Shown here: piece by piece, positions 1 to 8,228 of the stretch | Layout of the letters: each line of letters begins with the position of its first letter | Numbering within the stretch: the first letter of the stretch is position 1 | Source: Epilithonimonas caeni DSM 17710 | GTDB taxonomy: Bacteria > Bacteroidota > Bacteroidia > Flavobacteriales > Weeksellaceae | Length of the DNA: 64,000 nucleotides | Direction of reading: 5' to 3' | Assembly (NCBI RefSeq): GCF_000426465.1 | Contig: NZ_AUFK01000013.1 | Span: 62,001 to 126,000 of the forward strand | Notes under the pieces: model-generated | What the model was told of the DNA's origin: nothing | The model's database searches: none | Seen by the model: only the letters and a program-made list of their open reading frames with translations | Made by a program: the position numbers and the translations under genes

Positions 1-59
1 ATGATTTAAACAACTCATAAGCACCAATTTTACAAATACTAATTTTAAAAACATAAATT

Positions 60-446
60 ATGTCGATTAAATTCAAGACTATCCAGAGAAAAAATTTGCA
101 AAAGCCAAACAATCCTGCAAAATGGTATGCCGTTGCGGTCGGCGATGGAGACACGGGACTGCAAGACCTTGCCGCCTATGCTTCCGAAACATCGACTGTA
201 TCCAAAGCGGACATTCTTGCTGTCCTGGAAAGCTGTTTTACCAAAGTGACGAAAGACCTTTCCGAAGGCAGAATCGTAAGGGTAGGAGATTATTTCACCC
301 TGCAGATGAGTATCTCTAGCGAAGCATCTGATACCGAAGAAGAGGTAACTTCCTCGAAGGTCAAAAAAAGCAAAATCAATTTCCGCCCGGGAAAGATGCT
401 TTCAGATATGATAAAATTGGCAGCCTTTCAAAGAAAACAGTTCTAA
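60..446 (+). CDS. HU-like DNA-binding protein, long Bacteroidetes type
   Basis: A 128-residue member of the HU/IHF superfamily, which bends and compacts DNA in the nucleoid. Residues 33-68 form the helical dimerisation part, GRIVRVGDYFTL (70-81) starts the beta sheet, and KINFRPGK (105-112) is the conserved end of the DNA-binding ribbon. It is longer than the roughly 90-residue E. coli HU because of an N-terminal extension and an acidic/serine insert (86-98), as in the Bacteroidetes subgroup of histone-like proteins. The ATG follows an AT-rich leader. It is monocistronic, closed by a strong hairpin terminator. The family is clear; whether it is a housekeeping or accessory HU cannot be told. 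Confidence 0.85.
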   Translation: MSIKFKTIQRKNLQKPNNPAKWYAVAVGDGDTGLQDLAAYASETSTVSKADILAVLESCFTKVTKDLSEGRIVRVGDYFTLQMSISSEASDTEEEVTSSKVKKSKINFRPGKMLSDMIKLAAFQRKQF

Positions 447-485
447 GACAAATGGAAAGAAAAAAAATAATTGTAGGCGGGAAGA

Positions 486-519
486 AAAAAAGGCAGTTCG
501 AAAATCGAACTGCCTTTTT
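486..519 (+). terminator. Rho-independent terminator after the HU-like gene
   Basis: A perfect 12-bp stem (490-501 with 505-516, AAGGCAGTTCGA) has a 3-base loop and is followed by a T run. Confidence 0.85.
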
Positions 520-619
520 AGTTCCAAACACAAATGTTTTATTAGATAATTTTATTTACATTCATGTTTATTAAAGGAATTTTGAGTATAAAATTGTTAT
601 TTTTACAAAAAATATAAAA

Positions 620-1201
620 ATGTTTCGTCTTAAACTTCCTACAGATCCACGTTGGGCCAATATTGCAGAAGATAATCTGGAAGAGATCCTTACCGATCAT
701 GCTTGGTGCGAGCAAAAAGCTGCAACCAACGCCATTGGTCTTATTACTATGGTTCCCGAACATACGGAGATGGTAACAGAACTTTTAGCCATTGCTCAGG
801 AAGAACTGGACCATTTTGATCAGGTTCATGAAATCATCAAAAAGAGAGGAGGCGTTCTCGGACGAACACGTAAAGATGATTATGTAAACGATCTGGTAAA
901 ATTCATAGTGAAAGGAGGTGACCGAAAGGACCTTTTGGTGGACAAAATGCTTTTTGCCGCAATGATAGAAGCCAGAAGCTGTGAACGATTCAAAGTATTG
1001 ACAGAGAATATCAAGGACGAGGAACTGAAGAAATTCTATAACGACCTGATGATTTCGGAAGCTAATCATTATACAACATTCATTGGATTTGCAAGAGAAA
1101 TTGGAGATCCAGAAAAAGTAAATCAACGTTGGGAAGAATGGCTGGAGTATGAAGCCAAAATCATCCAATCTTACGGCAACAAAGAGACCATCCACGGATA
1201 A
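620..1201 (+). CDS. miaE: tRNA-(ms2io6A37) hydroxylase MiaE
   Basis: Non-haem di-iron monooxygenase that hydroxylates the isopentenyl group of 2-methylthio-N6-isopentenyladenosine at tRNA position 37, after MiaA and MiaB. At 193 residues it has the ferritin-like four-helix fold with the expected carboxylate/histidine ligands: E31 in AWCEQKAA, E62-x-x-H65 in EELDHF, E117 in IEARSCERF and E147-x-x-H150 in SEANHY. The ATG at 620 is preceded by an AT-rich leader. A GTG-started DUF502 gene begins 11 bases after the stop, so the two are probably co-transcribed. Confidence 0.9.
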   Translation: MFRLKLPTDPRWANIAEDNLEEILTDHAWCEQKAATNAIGLITMVPEHTEMVTELLAIAQEELDHFDQVHEIIKKRGGVLGRTRKDDYVNDLVKFIVKGGDRKDLLVDKMLFAAMIEARSCERFKVLTENIKDEELKKFYNDLMISEANHYTTFIGFAREIGDPEKVNQRWEEWLEYEAKIIQSYGNKETIHG

Positions 1202-1212
1202 ACATAATAATA

Positions 1213-1827
1213 GTGAACCGAAACTTTAACGATTACATACGTCTTTTTATACGCTCATTTATTCAGGGATTGATTATTATTGGTCCTTTGGCGGTAACTT
1301 TTTGGGTGATCTGGACGGTTGTTTTCAGTATCGATAATTTGGTTCCTTCGGTTTCCGGAAAATTCCCGGGACTTATATTTTTCATTGTCATTTTTGGGAC
1401 AACATTTATTGGTTTTTTTGGGAACAAGTTTTTCATTGGCAGAATGATTGTTGATGGTGTAGATTATGTTCTGGAGCATATCCCTGGAATCAAATTCCTG
1501 TACACTTCTCTCAAAGATGTGATGGGATCTTTTGTGGGAGACAAAAAGAAATTTAATCATCCGGTTTGGGTGAAGACCAATGAGAATCCGGAGATTTGGA
1601 GAATCGGATTTCTCACACAGACAGATATGTCTGCTGTCAATATGGATCACATGATAGCCGTTTATCTGCCACATTCTTATGCCGTTTCTGGCTGGGTTAT
1701 CATTACTCAATATTCTAATATCAAAGAAGTAACCGGAATGAGTTCCGCCGAAGCAATGAAATTTGCTGTAAGTGGCGGTGTTGCCGGATTCCATTCAGAC
1801 GATAACGTTTTCAAAGCACCAGAATAG
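1213..1827 (+). CDS. DUF502 family membrane protein
   Basis: A 204-residue integral membrane protein of the DUF502 family, function unknown. Two hydrophobic helices are visible at about residues 15-40 and 52-72. They are followed by the amphipathic family motif HIPGIKFLYTSLKDV (about 89-103) and a beta-rich soluble domain. The start is GTG at 1213; no ATG fits upstream, and GTG places the first helix directly after a short positively charged N-terminus. It sits 11 bases after miaE and probably shares its transcript. Residues 76-110 resemble the DUF502 segment proposed to lie along the membrane, which is an inference. Confidence 0.82.
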   Translation: MNRNFNDYIRLFIRSFIQGLIIIGPLAVTFWVIWTVVFSIDNLVPSVSGKFPGLIFFIVIFGTTFIGFFGNKFFIGRMIVDGVDYVLEHIPGIKFLYTSLKDVMGSFVGDKKKFNHPVWVKTNENPEIWRIGFLTQTDMSAVNMDHMIAVYLPHSYAVSGWVIITQYSNIKEVTGMSSAEAMKFAVSGGVAGFHSDDNVFKAPE

Positions 1828-1833
1828 TTTTCA

Positions 1834-1995
1834 TTAATGATAATTGATGAGTGATAATTGATTTCTTGGGAGTCATTATTTATCAGTGTAAATATTTATC
1901 TATTGCATAGGATTTCCTATTGTGATTTACTTTTCATCAATTATCAATATAAAAGATCATTTATCAATTATTTATCAATTATTAATCATCATTTA
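1834..1995. repeat. Imperfect inverted-repeat element between DUF502 gene and tnaA
   Basis: The gene gap of about 175 bases holds TGATAATTGATGA (1838-1850) and its exact inverted copy TCATCAATTATCA (1934-1946). Further decayed copies of the AATTGAT unit occur at 1851-1862 and 1956-1990. No ORF lies inside. The right part runs up to the tnaA start at 2004, so it must overlap the tnaA promoter region. Confidence 0.6.
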
Positions 1996-2003
1996 TATTT
2001 ATT

Positions 2004-3380
2004 ATGAAACTACCTTATGCGGAACCATTTAGAATCAAAATGGTTGAAGAAATATATCAATCCACACAAGAACAACGCGAAGAATGGCTGAAAAATGCCA
2101 ATTACAACCTTTTTAATCTGAGAAGCTCGCACGTTTTCATCGATTTGCTGACAGACAGCGGAACAGGAGCGATGAGTGACAAACAATGGGGTGCATTGAT
2201 GGTCGGCGACGAGAGTTACGCTGGTTCACGCTCATTCGAAGCGTTACAGCAAACTGTTGAAAAGATTACTGGATTTCCTTATCTACTACCAACGCACCAA
2301 GGTCGTGCAGCAGAAAATGTACTATTCTCAGTTATGGTAAAAGAAGGCGACATTGTTCCAGGAAATTCACACTTTGACACCACAAAAGGTCACATAGAAA
2401 TCCGAAAAGCCCACGCTGTTGATTGCACAATAGATGAAGCTTTTGATATTAATGATCTTCATCCATTCAAAGGAAACATTGACTTGGAAAAATTGGAAGC
2501 GGTTTATAGTGCTCACCCAAAAGAACAAATCCCGTTTTGTCTGATTACAATTACTTGCAACTCTTCCGGAGGACAACCTGTTTCTCTAGAAAACATCAAA
2601 GCTGTAAAGGAGCTTTCTGAGAAATATGGAATTCCTGTTTTATTTGACTCTGCGAGATTTGCAGAAAATGCTTATTTTATCAAGAAAAGAGAAGCTGGAC
2701 AACAGGATAAAACCATCAAGGAAATCTGTAAAGAATTATTCTCTTACGGTGATGGAATGACGATGAGCTCCAAAAAAGATGGTTTGGTAAATATTGGTGG
2801 ATTCATCGCTTTGAAGAATAGAGAAATCTTCGAACAGGCTTCTAATTTCACAATCATTTATGAAGGTTTCATCACTTATGGTGGAATGGCTGGAAGAGAT
2901 ATGTCTGCTCTTGCGTATGGTTTGGATGAAGCTACAGAATTTCCTTATCTGGAAAGCAGGATCTCTCAGGTTGAATACCTTGGAAACAAACTAATGGAAG
3001 CCGGAATCCCTGTTCAAAAGCCAATAGGAGGACACGCCGTTTTTATTGATGCACTTAATTTTTTACCCAATATCAAAAGAGAAGAATTTCCTGCACAAAC
3101 TTTAGCAATCGAACTATATAAAGAAGCGGGAATCCGAGGTGTGGAAATCGGGACATTATTAGCTGACAGAGATCCGGAAACAAGAGAAAATCGATATCCG
3201 AAATTAGAACTATTAAGACTCGCAATACCAAGACGAACTTACACTAACAATCATATGGATTATGTTGCGGCGGCTGTGATTAATGTCTTTGAAAGAAGAG
3301 AAGCAATTACAAAAGGCTATAAAATAAAACGAGAACCAGAAATTTTAAGACACTTTACCGTACAGCTGGACAAGGCATAA
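2004..3380 (+). CDS. tnaA: Tryptophanase (tryptophan indole-lyase)
   Basis: PLP enzyme that splits L-tryptophan into indole, pyruvate and ammonia. It is 458 residues, the usual length of the tryptophanase/tyrosine phenol-lyase family. The PLP lysine is K258 in MTMSSKKDG (252-260). Two specificity positions favour tryptophanase over tyrosine phenol-lyase: HFDTTKGH (123-130) has the Asp where the lyase has Thr, and GVEIG near residue 378 has the hydrophobic V/I pair where the lyase has Met/Arg. No TnaC-like leader peptide or tryptophan permease adjoins it. It stands alone between an inverted-repeat element and a bidirectional terminator. Indole export or signalling would be inference. Confidence 0.92.
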   Translation: MKLPYAEPFRIKMVEEIYQSTQEQREEWLKNANYNLFNLRSSHVFIDLLTDSGTGAMSDKQWGALMVGDESYAGSRSFEALQQTVEKITGFPYLLPTHQGRAAENVLFSVMVKEGDIVPGNSHFDTTKGHIEIRKAHAVDCTIDEAFDINDLHPFKGNIDLEKLEAVYSAHPKEQIPFCLITITCNSSGGQPVSLENIKAVKELSEKYGIPVLFDSARFAENAYFIKKREAGQQDKTIKEICKELFSYGDGMTMSSKKDGLVNIGGFIALKNREIFEQASNFTIIYEGFITYGGMAGRDMSALAYGLDEATEFPYLESRISQVEYLGNKLMEAGIPVQKPIGGHAVFIDALNFLPNIKREEFPAQTLAIELYKEAGIRGVEIGTLLADRDPETRENRYPKLELLRLAIPRRTYTNNHMDYVAAAVINVFERREAITKGYKIKREPEILRHFTVQLDKA

Positions 3381-3382
3381 AT

Positions 3383-3414
3383 AAAAAGAGAGCAGATTAA
3401 TTTGCTCTCTTTTT
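3383..3414. terminator. Bidirectional terminator between tnaA and porW
   Basis: A 12-bp perfect stem (3383-3394 with 3403-3414, AAAAAGAGAGCA) has an 8-base loop. A-rich and T-rich flanks suit both converging genes. Confidence 0.85.
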
Positions 3415-3416
3415 CC

Positions 3417-5975
3417 TTATTTCTTTATTTTTTCTTGTCTTTGCTGCTGCTTCATGGTAGCCTGCTGGGTGGCAGACGAGTCATTAGTTCCGGGTTTTCC
3501 TGGTCCAAAATTTACCTGAGGAGCGGAGGCTTTCATTTCTTCCTGTCTTTTTATTTCTTCTTCTGAAGGCTGGACAGATTCGACTGGCTTTTGAGAAATT
3601 GTGTTACCATTTTCATCTGTCATCTCAAGTTTTGCATCGCTTTTCAAGAACCGGAGAAGATCTTGTGCTTTTTTTCCTTCAGGCGTCTTTTTATAATTAA
3701 GAACGATTTGCTCCAGTTGCAAGATCATGATTTCTTTTCCGGCAGTTTTCCCCGCATTATAGGCATTTAACAAATAGAATTTAGGAACAAGTGCATCTTT
3801 TGGATTGTCTGCGATAGCTTTGTCTATAATGGCGGATGATTCTGCAAATTTCCCGGTTTCATAGAGTTTATAAGCATCTGCATATAATTTTTCTACATCA
3901 GCTGTTGTTTTGTTAAAATCTTTACTCTTCGGATTTTTAACAAATTCTGCGTAAGAAGTGTATGGGTATTTTTCCAGGATCAAAGCTTTTGCTTTTTCAG
4001 CTTCAGAAGGGTTTTTCTCATAATTGAAAACAAAAATATTGTATAGAGCCAGCAAATCTGTTTCTTCATCCGGCTTATTTGCAACCAGGTCAAATAATGT
4101 TTTCGTAGCCAGTTTTGTATTGCCAAAGTAGGTTTCGTACATACTTCCCATTCCCAGGCTTGCAGTGTCCCTGTCCTTTTTCAGCTTGTCAAGTTCTACT
4201 TTGGAGGTCGGGATCTTTTCTATATAAAATTCTGGTTCCAATCTTCTTGGATCCGGAGCATTGGCCAACCCTAAAGCTTCATTCTTCATTTCCTCTATCG
4301 TTGTGGTTTTTGCGGAATATCTCCAGTTGTCCATCAGTGTTCTGTTTCCCCAAGTTTGTTTGAAGGCATTTTCACCTCTTGGGATGTTGCTGGAATTAGC
4401 AAAATAGAAAGTCGATCCGCCGGAGATTCCAAAATTCTGGAAACTGCCGCTATCAGAAGAATTATTGGCAAAGATAGAATTCGCATTGTAATCAGAATTG
4501 TCAAAGCCCTTGCTTCTTTCAGCTCTTTTCTTTTCTAATTCTTCAACAGCTTCTTTTGCTTTTATCTTTTCGATATATTTTGCAAAATAATCCCTTCTCT
4601 CCTGATCGGACATTTTGGTCAAAGCCAGGATACTGTCATTCTTTTTAACAACATAATAGTTCTTGGACAATTTTTTGATATTGGCAGTCAAGCCTGTCAA
4701 TCGTTCTTTCTCAGGCTGGTATGTCATTACAGCTAAAGCACTGTCGTAATAAACCCCTGCCGTCAGATAATCGTCTTTTGCAAAATATTTTTTAGCAATC
4801 TCAGCATAAGTAAGACCACGGATCTGTGGATCGGATTGCTTTTCTTTCAATGCCTTTCTGAAATAAGAATCTGCTATAGAATCTTTTGTTGCGGAAGTTG
4901 CAATCAATCCACTGGCATAATATAATTCGTTTTTACGGGAAGCATAGGTTCCTTTTTTGGCAATTTTGGCAAGATATGCCATTGCTTCTTCATAGCTGTC
5001 AGCTTTTCCGTCAAAGGTTTTTGCAATTTCTATTTGAGATTTAACTTCGAATTCATAGCTGTTCGCATATTTGTAAGCTGCTGCAAAAGATTCTCTTGCT
5101 TCGCTTTTTCTATTAAGGCTAGAGAGGATCTGGCCTCTTAAAAATGCAATTCTACTTTTGGTTTTTCTGTTCTTGTTATATGCAAAAGCATCTTCCAAAA
5201 CTTCCGCCGCCAATTCTTTTTTCCCCCATTTCAGGAAATTATCTGCCTGATAAACTTTCAGGATCCTTTTGTGCTCTTTGGTCAGTTTAATTTTCGGATT
5301 TTCTTCAAGGTCTATGAAAACCTCATCTGCACGATAATACTCTTTCAGTTTTGTATAATTTACAGCCTGATAGATCCTTGCCAAAGGAAGCCTTTTATCT
5401 TTGCTCATGTTGTTGAAGATATAGCCCAATGCATCCAGAGATTCCAGATATTTTCCCTGATACATTCTGGCCTTTGCCAACAAAATATAAGCATCGAAGA
5501 TCTTCTGGTTCTTCTCTACCCCATTGACAAGTACCGAGTATTTTGTTATCGCCTTCTGTGCTTTAGCTTCAGTAATTTGCAGTATCGATGCTCCTTTTTT
5601 ATTGTTATTATTAGCACCGACCATTCCTCCTGCTCTATCATTCACATCATTGAAGGATGAAGACCTTGGTCCTCCTCTTAATGGCGGAGGTGCATCCGGG
5701 TCGTTAGAACCTGGTGACATCGGACTTCCACTTTGTAAAGCGTTTACATCATCCTCGGTTGTATAAACCGAGATATATGGGTCGTAGAAATTATCTACAT
5801 GAGCCTTATCTCTGCTTTCCATTTCAGCATTGAAAGCTTCCTTACTATTGAACAAAGTATTGTAGTAGGTCATAAACCGATTGACTGGTCCGCTCCTCGT
5901 CTTTTTCTTTTTATGACGCGGATTACAGGCAACTACGCTTACAACGGCAAGTATAATTAATAAATATTTTCTCAT
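3417..5975 (-). CDS. porW: Type IX secretion/gliding lipoprotein PorW (SprE)
   Basis: An 852-residue TPR lipoprotein of the PorW/SprE family, which links the type IX secretion ring to the trans-envelope machine and is needed for gliding motility in motile relatives. The lipobox VVAC places the lipidated Cys at residue 17, after the signal MRKYLLIILAVV. A short basic stretch follows (RHKKKKTRSG), then the family motif NRFMTYYNTLFNSKEAF (about 32-48). Many alpha-helical TPR-like units lie between about 130 and 470, a low-complexity Asn/Ser/Gly stretch near 490-540, and more TPR units at 640-780. The C-terminus is Gln-rich. It lies downstream of kdsC and maf on the same strand. Confidence 0.88.
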   Translation of the reverse strand: MRKYLLIILAVVSVVACNPRHKKKKTRSGPVNRFMTYYNTLFNSKEAFNAEMESRDKAHVDNFYDPYISVYTTEDDVNALQSGSPMSPGSNDPDAPPPLRGGPRSSSFNDVNDRAGGMVGANNNNKKGASILQITEAKAQKAITKYSVLVNGVEKNQKIFDAYILLAKARMYQGKYLESLDALGYIFNNMSKDKRLPLARIYQAVNYTKLKEYYRADEVFIDLEENPKIKLTKEHKRILKVYQADNFLKWGKKELAAEVLEDAFAYNKNRKTKSRIAFLRGQILSSLNRKSEARESFAAAYKYANSYEFEVKSQIEIAKTFDGKADSYEEAMAYLAKIAKKGTYASRKNELYYASGLIATSATKDSIADSYFRKALKEKQSDPQIRGLTYAEIAKKYFAKDDYLTAGVYYDSALAVMTYQPEKERLTGLTANIKKLSKNYYVVKKNDSILALTKMSDQERRDYFAKYIEKIKAKEAVEELEKKRAERSKGFDNSDYNANSIFANNSSDSGSFQNFGISGGSTFYFANSSNIPRGENAFKQTWGNRTLMDNWRYSAKTTTIEEMKNEALGLANAPDPRRLEPEFYIEKIPTSKVELDKLKKDRDTASLGMGSMYETYFGNTKLATKTLFDLVANKPDEETDLLALYNIFVFNYEKNPSEAEKAKALILEKYPYTSYAEFVKNPKSKDFNKTTADVEKLYADAYKLYETGKFAESSAIIDKAIADNPKDALVPKFYLLNAYNAGKTAGKEIMILQLEQIVLNYKKTPEGKKAQDLLRFLKSDAKLEMTDENGNTISQKPVESVQPSEEEIKRQEEMKASAPQVNFGPGKPGTNDSSATQQATMKQQQRQEKIKK

Positions 5976-6054
5976 CTAATTAATTTCAAATAGGAGATCT
6001 GAGTAACAATCTGTAAAAATAACGAAATTTTGTAAGGAAAATTATTTAAAGCTG

Positions 6055-6633
6055 TTAGTTTTGAAAATTGCATGGAAAACAATTCAGTTTTCTGAGTTCA
6101 TCATAAACCAGATCTACAGGAAAACCCATGACAGAATAGAACGAACCGGAGATATTTTTGATCTTTGCCATTCCCAGCCATTCTTGTATCCCGTATGATC
6201 CTGCTTTGTCAAAAGGTTTATAATTTTTGATGTAAAAATTGATTTCTTCATCACTGATCTCCGAAAATTCGACGTCCGTTTTGTTTGTTCTACTGATTTC
6301 AGAATCCGGTGTTTTGATTGTAAAAGCTGTATAGACCTGATGTGTTTTCCCTGAAAGACTTTTGATCATTTCAAAAGCTTCATCTTCATTTCTGGGTTTT
6401 AAAAGAATTTTTTGTCCTGATGCAACAATAGTATCTGAAGTCAAAAGAATTTCACCGGAATTTATATCGAAAGCGTTTGCTTTTTTATTTGAAACATATT
6501 CTGCAATATTTTCTGGCAACAAGTCTGAAGGATAAGATTCGTCAACATCGATTTTAACAATATCAAATTCATATCCCAATTGCGATAACAATTCTTTCCG
6601 TCTGGGCGAATTGGAAGCTAGTAATAATTTCAT
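6055..6633 (-). CDS. maf: Maf family nucleoside triphosphate pyrophosphatase
   Basis: House-cleaning pyrophosphatase that hydrolyses non-canonical or excess nucleoside triphosphates (dTTP/UTP or m7GTP class). It is 192 residues. The signature SNSPRRKELL is at 7-16, TSDTIV with the catalytic Asp is at 65-70, and the C-terminal KPFDKAGSYGIQ motif is present. The C-terminus carries a short extra tail with two Cys. It starts 9 bases after the kdsC stop and probably shares its transcript; porW follows about 80 bases downstream. Substrate subclass cannot be settled by eye. Confidence 0.92.
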   Translation of the reverse strand: MKLLLASNSPRRKELLSQLGYEFDIVKIDVDESYPSDLLPENIAEYVSNKKANAFDINSGEILLTSDTIVASGQKILLKPRNEDEAFEMIKSLSGKTHQVYTAFTIKTPDSEISRTNKTDVEFSEISDEEINFYIKNYKPFDKAGSYGIQEWLGMAKIKNISGSFYSVMGFPVDLVYDELRKLNCFPCNFQN

Positions 6634-6642
6634 TTAAATTAT

Positions 6643-7164
6643 TTAAGCAGATTTAGTTTCTTCGTCCAAATTCCATTTACCCTGGACTTTCATGACCTGT
6701 TCTATCACATCACGCACAGCACCTTTCCCCCCAAAAACTGGCGAAATATAATCTGAGATCGCTTTCACTTCCGGAACTGCGTTGGCAGGACAAGCAGAGA
6801 TCTCTGCTAACTTCATTATCCCAATATCAGGAATATCATCACCCATCATTAGTATTTCGGAATCTTGCAAATTATATTTTGATTTGAAATCTTCGTAGTC
6901 CGAGATTTTGTGGGAAGACTTTGCATAATAATCTTTAATTCCCAGATATTCCATTCTGTTTTTTACCATCGGGTCGTTACCACCAGTGATAATTCCGATC
7001 TTGTATCCCTGCTTCAGAGACTGAACAACGGCATAACCATCCAAAACGCTCATCACCCGGGACATATTCCGATCTGGCAAAAGGTAAACGCTTCCGTCTG
7101 TGAAAACGCCATCTACATCGAAAACGAAGGCTTTTATATTTTTAAGTTTTGGTAAATAACTCAT
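6643..7164 (-). CDS. kdsC: KDO-8-phosphate phosphatase (KdsC-type HAD)
   Basis: HAD-superfamily phosphatase predicted to remove phosphate from 3-deoxy-D-manno-octulosonate 8-phosphate in lipopolysaccharide inner-core synthesis. The 173 residues lack a cap domain, as in the tetrameric KdsC class. Motif I is FDVDGVFTDG with nucleophile D16 and acid D18, motif II is IITGG (58-62), K86 (SSHK) is a motif III candidate, and motif IV is MMGDDIPD (106-113). It is the first gene of a probable kdsC-maf-porW run. Related sialic-acid or nucleoside HAD phosphatases share these motifs, so substrate is inferred from family. Confidence 0.86.
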   Translation of the reverse strand: MSYLPKLKNIKAFVFDVDGVFTDGSVYLLPDRNMSRVMSVLDGYAVVQSLKQGYKIGIITGGNDPMVKNRMEYLGIKDYYAKSSHKISDYEDFKSKYNLQDSEILMMGDDIPDIGIMKLAEISACPANAVPEVKAISDYISPVFGGKGAVRDVIEQVMKVQGKWNLDEETKSA

Positions 7165-7185
7165 TTTAATTTTTTAAAATTGACA

Positions 7186-7212
7186 TAAAAAAAGTCCCCA
7201 AAATTGAGGACT
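7186..7212 (-). terminator. Terminator after the GLPGLI gene
   Basis: Read on the minus strand, AGTCCTC pairs with GGGGACT (one G-U pair), followed by seven Ts. It separates the GLPGLI transcript from kdsC. Confidence 0.7.
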
Positions 7213-7237
7213 ATAAAAGTAAGGATTTATGTAGAAA

Positions 7238-8140
7238 TTATGGATAAAGAGACGGTTCTATTTTGTTATTATCCTGTTTGATTTGATCTTTTTGGAATTT
7301 TTCCATATTTCTCAGCATTTCTGCCGGATCTGTCATTTCTTTACCATTGATATTGAGTTTCATTTTCACTCCGGGCATAGATAAGCTTTGTCTCATATCT
7401 TTTACCGGGTCATTTTTATATTCTTTCCATTGTTTTATGAATTGGTCTTCCGAAACCTCTAATTCTTTCCCTCCAGGCATATTACCGATTCTTACAATTC
7501 TTCCACCAACAGGAGGAGCAATTTCTTTTTTCTCGATTTTCTCCACTTCATCAAATTTTTTGCTTCCGGCGAATTTGAAGATATGAGTTCCTGTAGAATC
7601 TTCCATTTCCAAAATCAACCCGGGTAATCCATGGAATTTGTATGGACCATCCTGAAATGGAAAATCTTGTGAGAACCAAGCGGTCCAAGTTCTTCCTCCA
7701 AAATCCAAAGTTGCTTTCTGGACTTCGAATTTGTCAATCATTTTTTTGTCTGGAAGAATTTTCCAGTTCATTGGTTTGGAATCTGAAACATCAAAACGAT
7801 TGGGGCCAAGAGAAGCGTGAAGATTTATTTTGAAGTCCGGATAAGTTTTGTTGACCGTGTAATCCACTTTACCGGCATTAGAATCATTATAGCTGAAATT
7901 ACCTGAACCAGACGCCAATTGTTTCTGAATGTAAACATCTCTCAAAGAATCGCTGACGAATTTTTGTCGGCTATAGAATTTGCTGCCGTCTTTTTTGATA
8001 TCCAGATACATCAGTTCTGTATCGAGGGAATCCTTTTTTTCGATGTTAGATGCGAACTTGTACTCATACATGATCCTTGTACCTTGAGCGAATGATAAAA
8101 CGCCAAAGAAAATCGATAAAATAAATAGTGTTCTTTTCAT
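7238..8140 (-). CDS. GLPGLI family secreted protein
   Basis: A 300-residue exported protein of the GLPGLI family (Bacteroidetes, function unknown). The signal peptide is MKRTLFILSIFFGVLSFAQ, cleaved after about residue 19. The family hallmark is GPYKFHGLPGLILEMED, about two thirds along, preceded by WTAWFSQDFPFQDG. The C-terminal part is rich in Lys, Met and Asn. It directly follows the CarboxypepD_reg/outer-membrane receptor gene on the same strand, the usual arrangement of GLPGLI genes, which suggests that the two products work together at the outer membrane. Confidence 0.88.
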   Translation of the reverse strand: MKRTLFILSIFFGVLSFAQGTRIMYEYKFASNIEKKDSLDTELMYLDIKKDGSKFYSRQKFVSDSLRDVYIQKQLASGSGNFSYNDSNAGKVDYTVNKTYPDFKINLHASLGPNRFDVSDSKPMNWKILPDKKMIDKFEVQKATLDFGGRTWTAWFSQDFPFQDGPYKFHGLPGLILEMEDSTGTHIFKFAGSKKFDEVEKIEKKEIAPPVGGRIVRIGNMPGGKELEVSEDQFIKQWKEYKNDPVKDMRQSLSMPGVKMKLNINGKEMTDPAEMLRNMEKFQKDQIKQDNNKIEPSLYP

Positions 8141-8174
8141 GACTAAAAATTTAGTGATTTAAAATTAAGAAAAA

Positions 8175-8208
8175 TAAAAAGGCAGACAATAAAATTGCGC
8201 TACCTTTT
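8175..8208 (-). terminator. Weak hairpin between receptor and GLPGLI genes
   Basis: On the minus strand AAAGGTAG pairs with CTGCCTTT (one G-U pair) around a 14-base loop, and is followed by TTTTATTTTTC. It may only partly reduce read-through into the GLPGLI gene. Confidence 0.45.
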
Positions 8209-8228
8209 CGGTTATAATAAATAGTGTG

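Noticed and set aside
1-59. Upstream fragment considered as a gene end
   Set aside because: No open frame or signal could be supported in 59 bases.
1255-1794. 179-residue minus-strand ORF inside the DUF502 gene
   Set aside because: Antisense shadow of a family-matched gene with no promoter.
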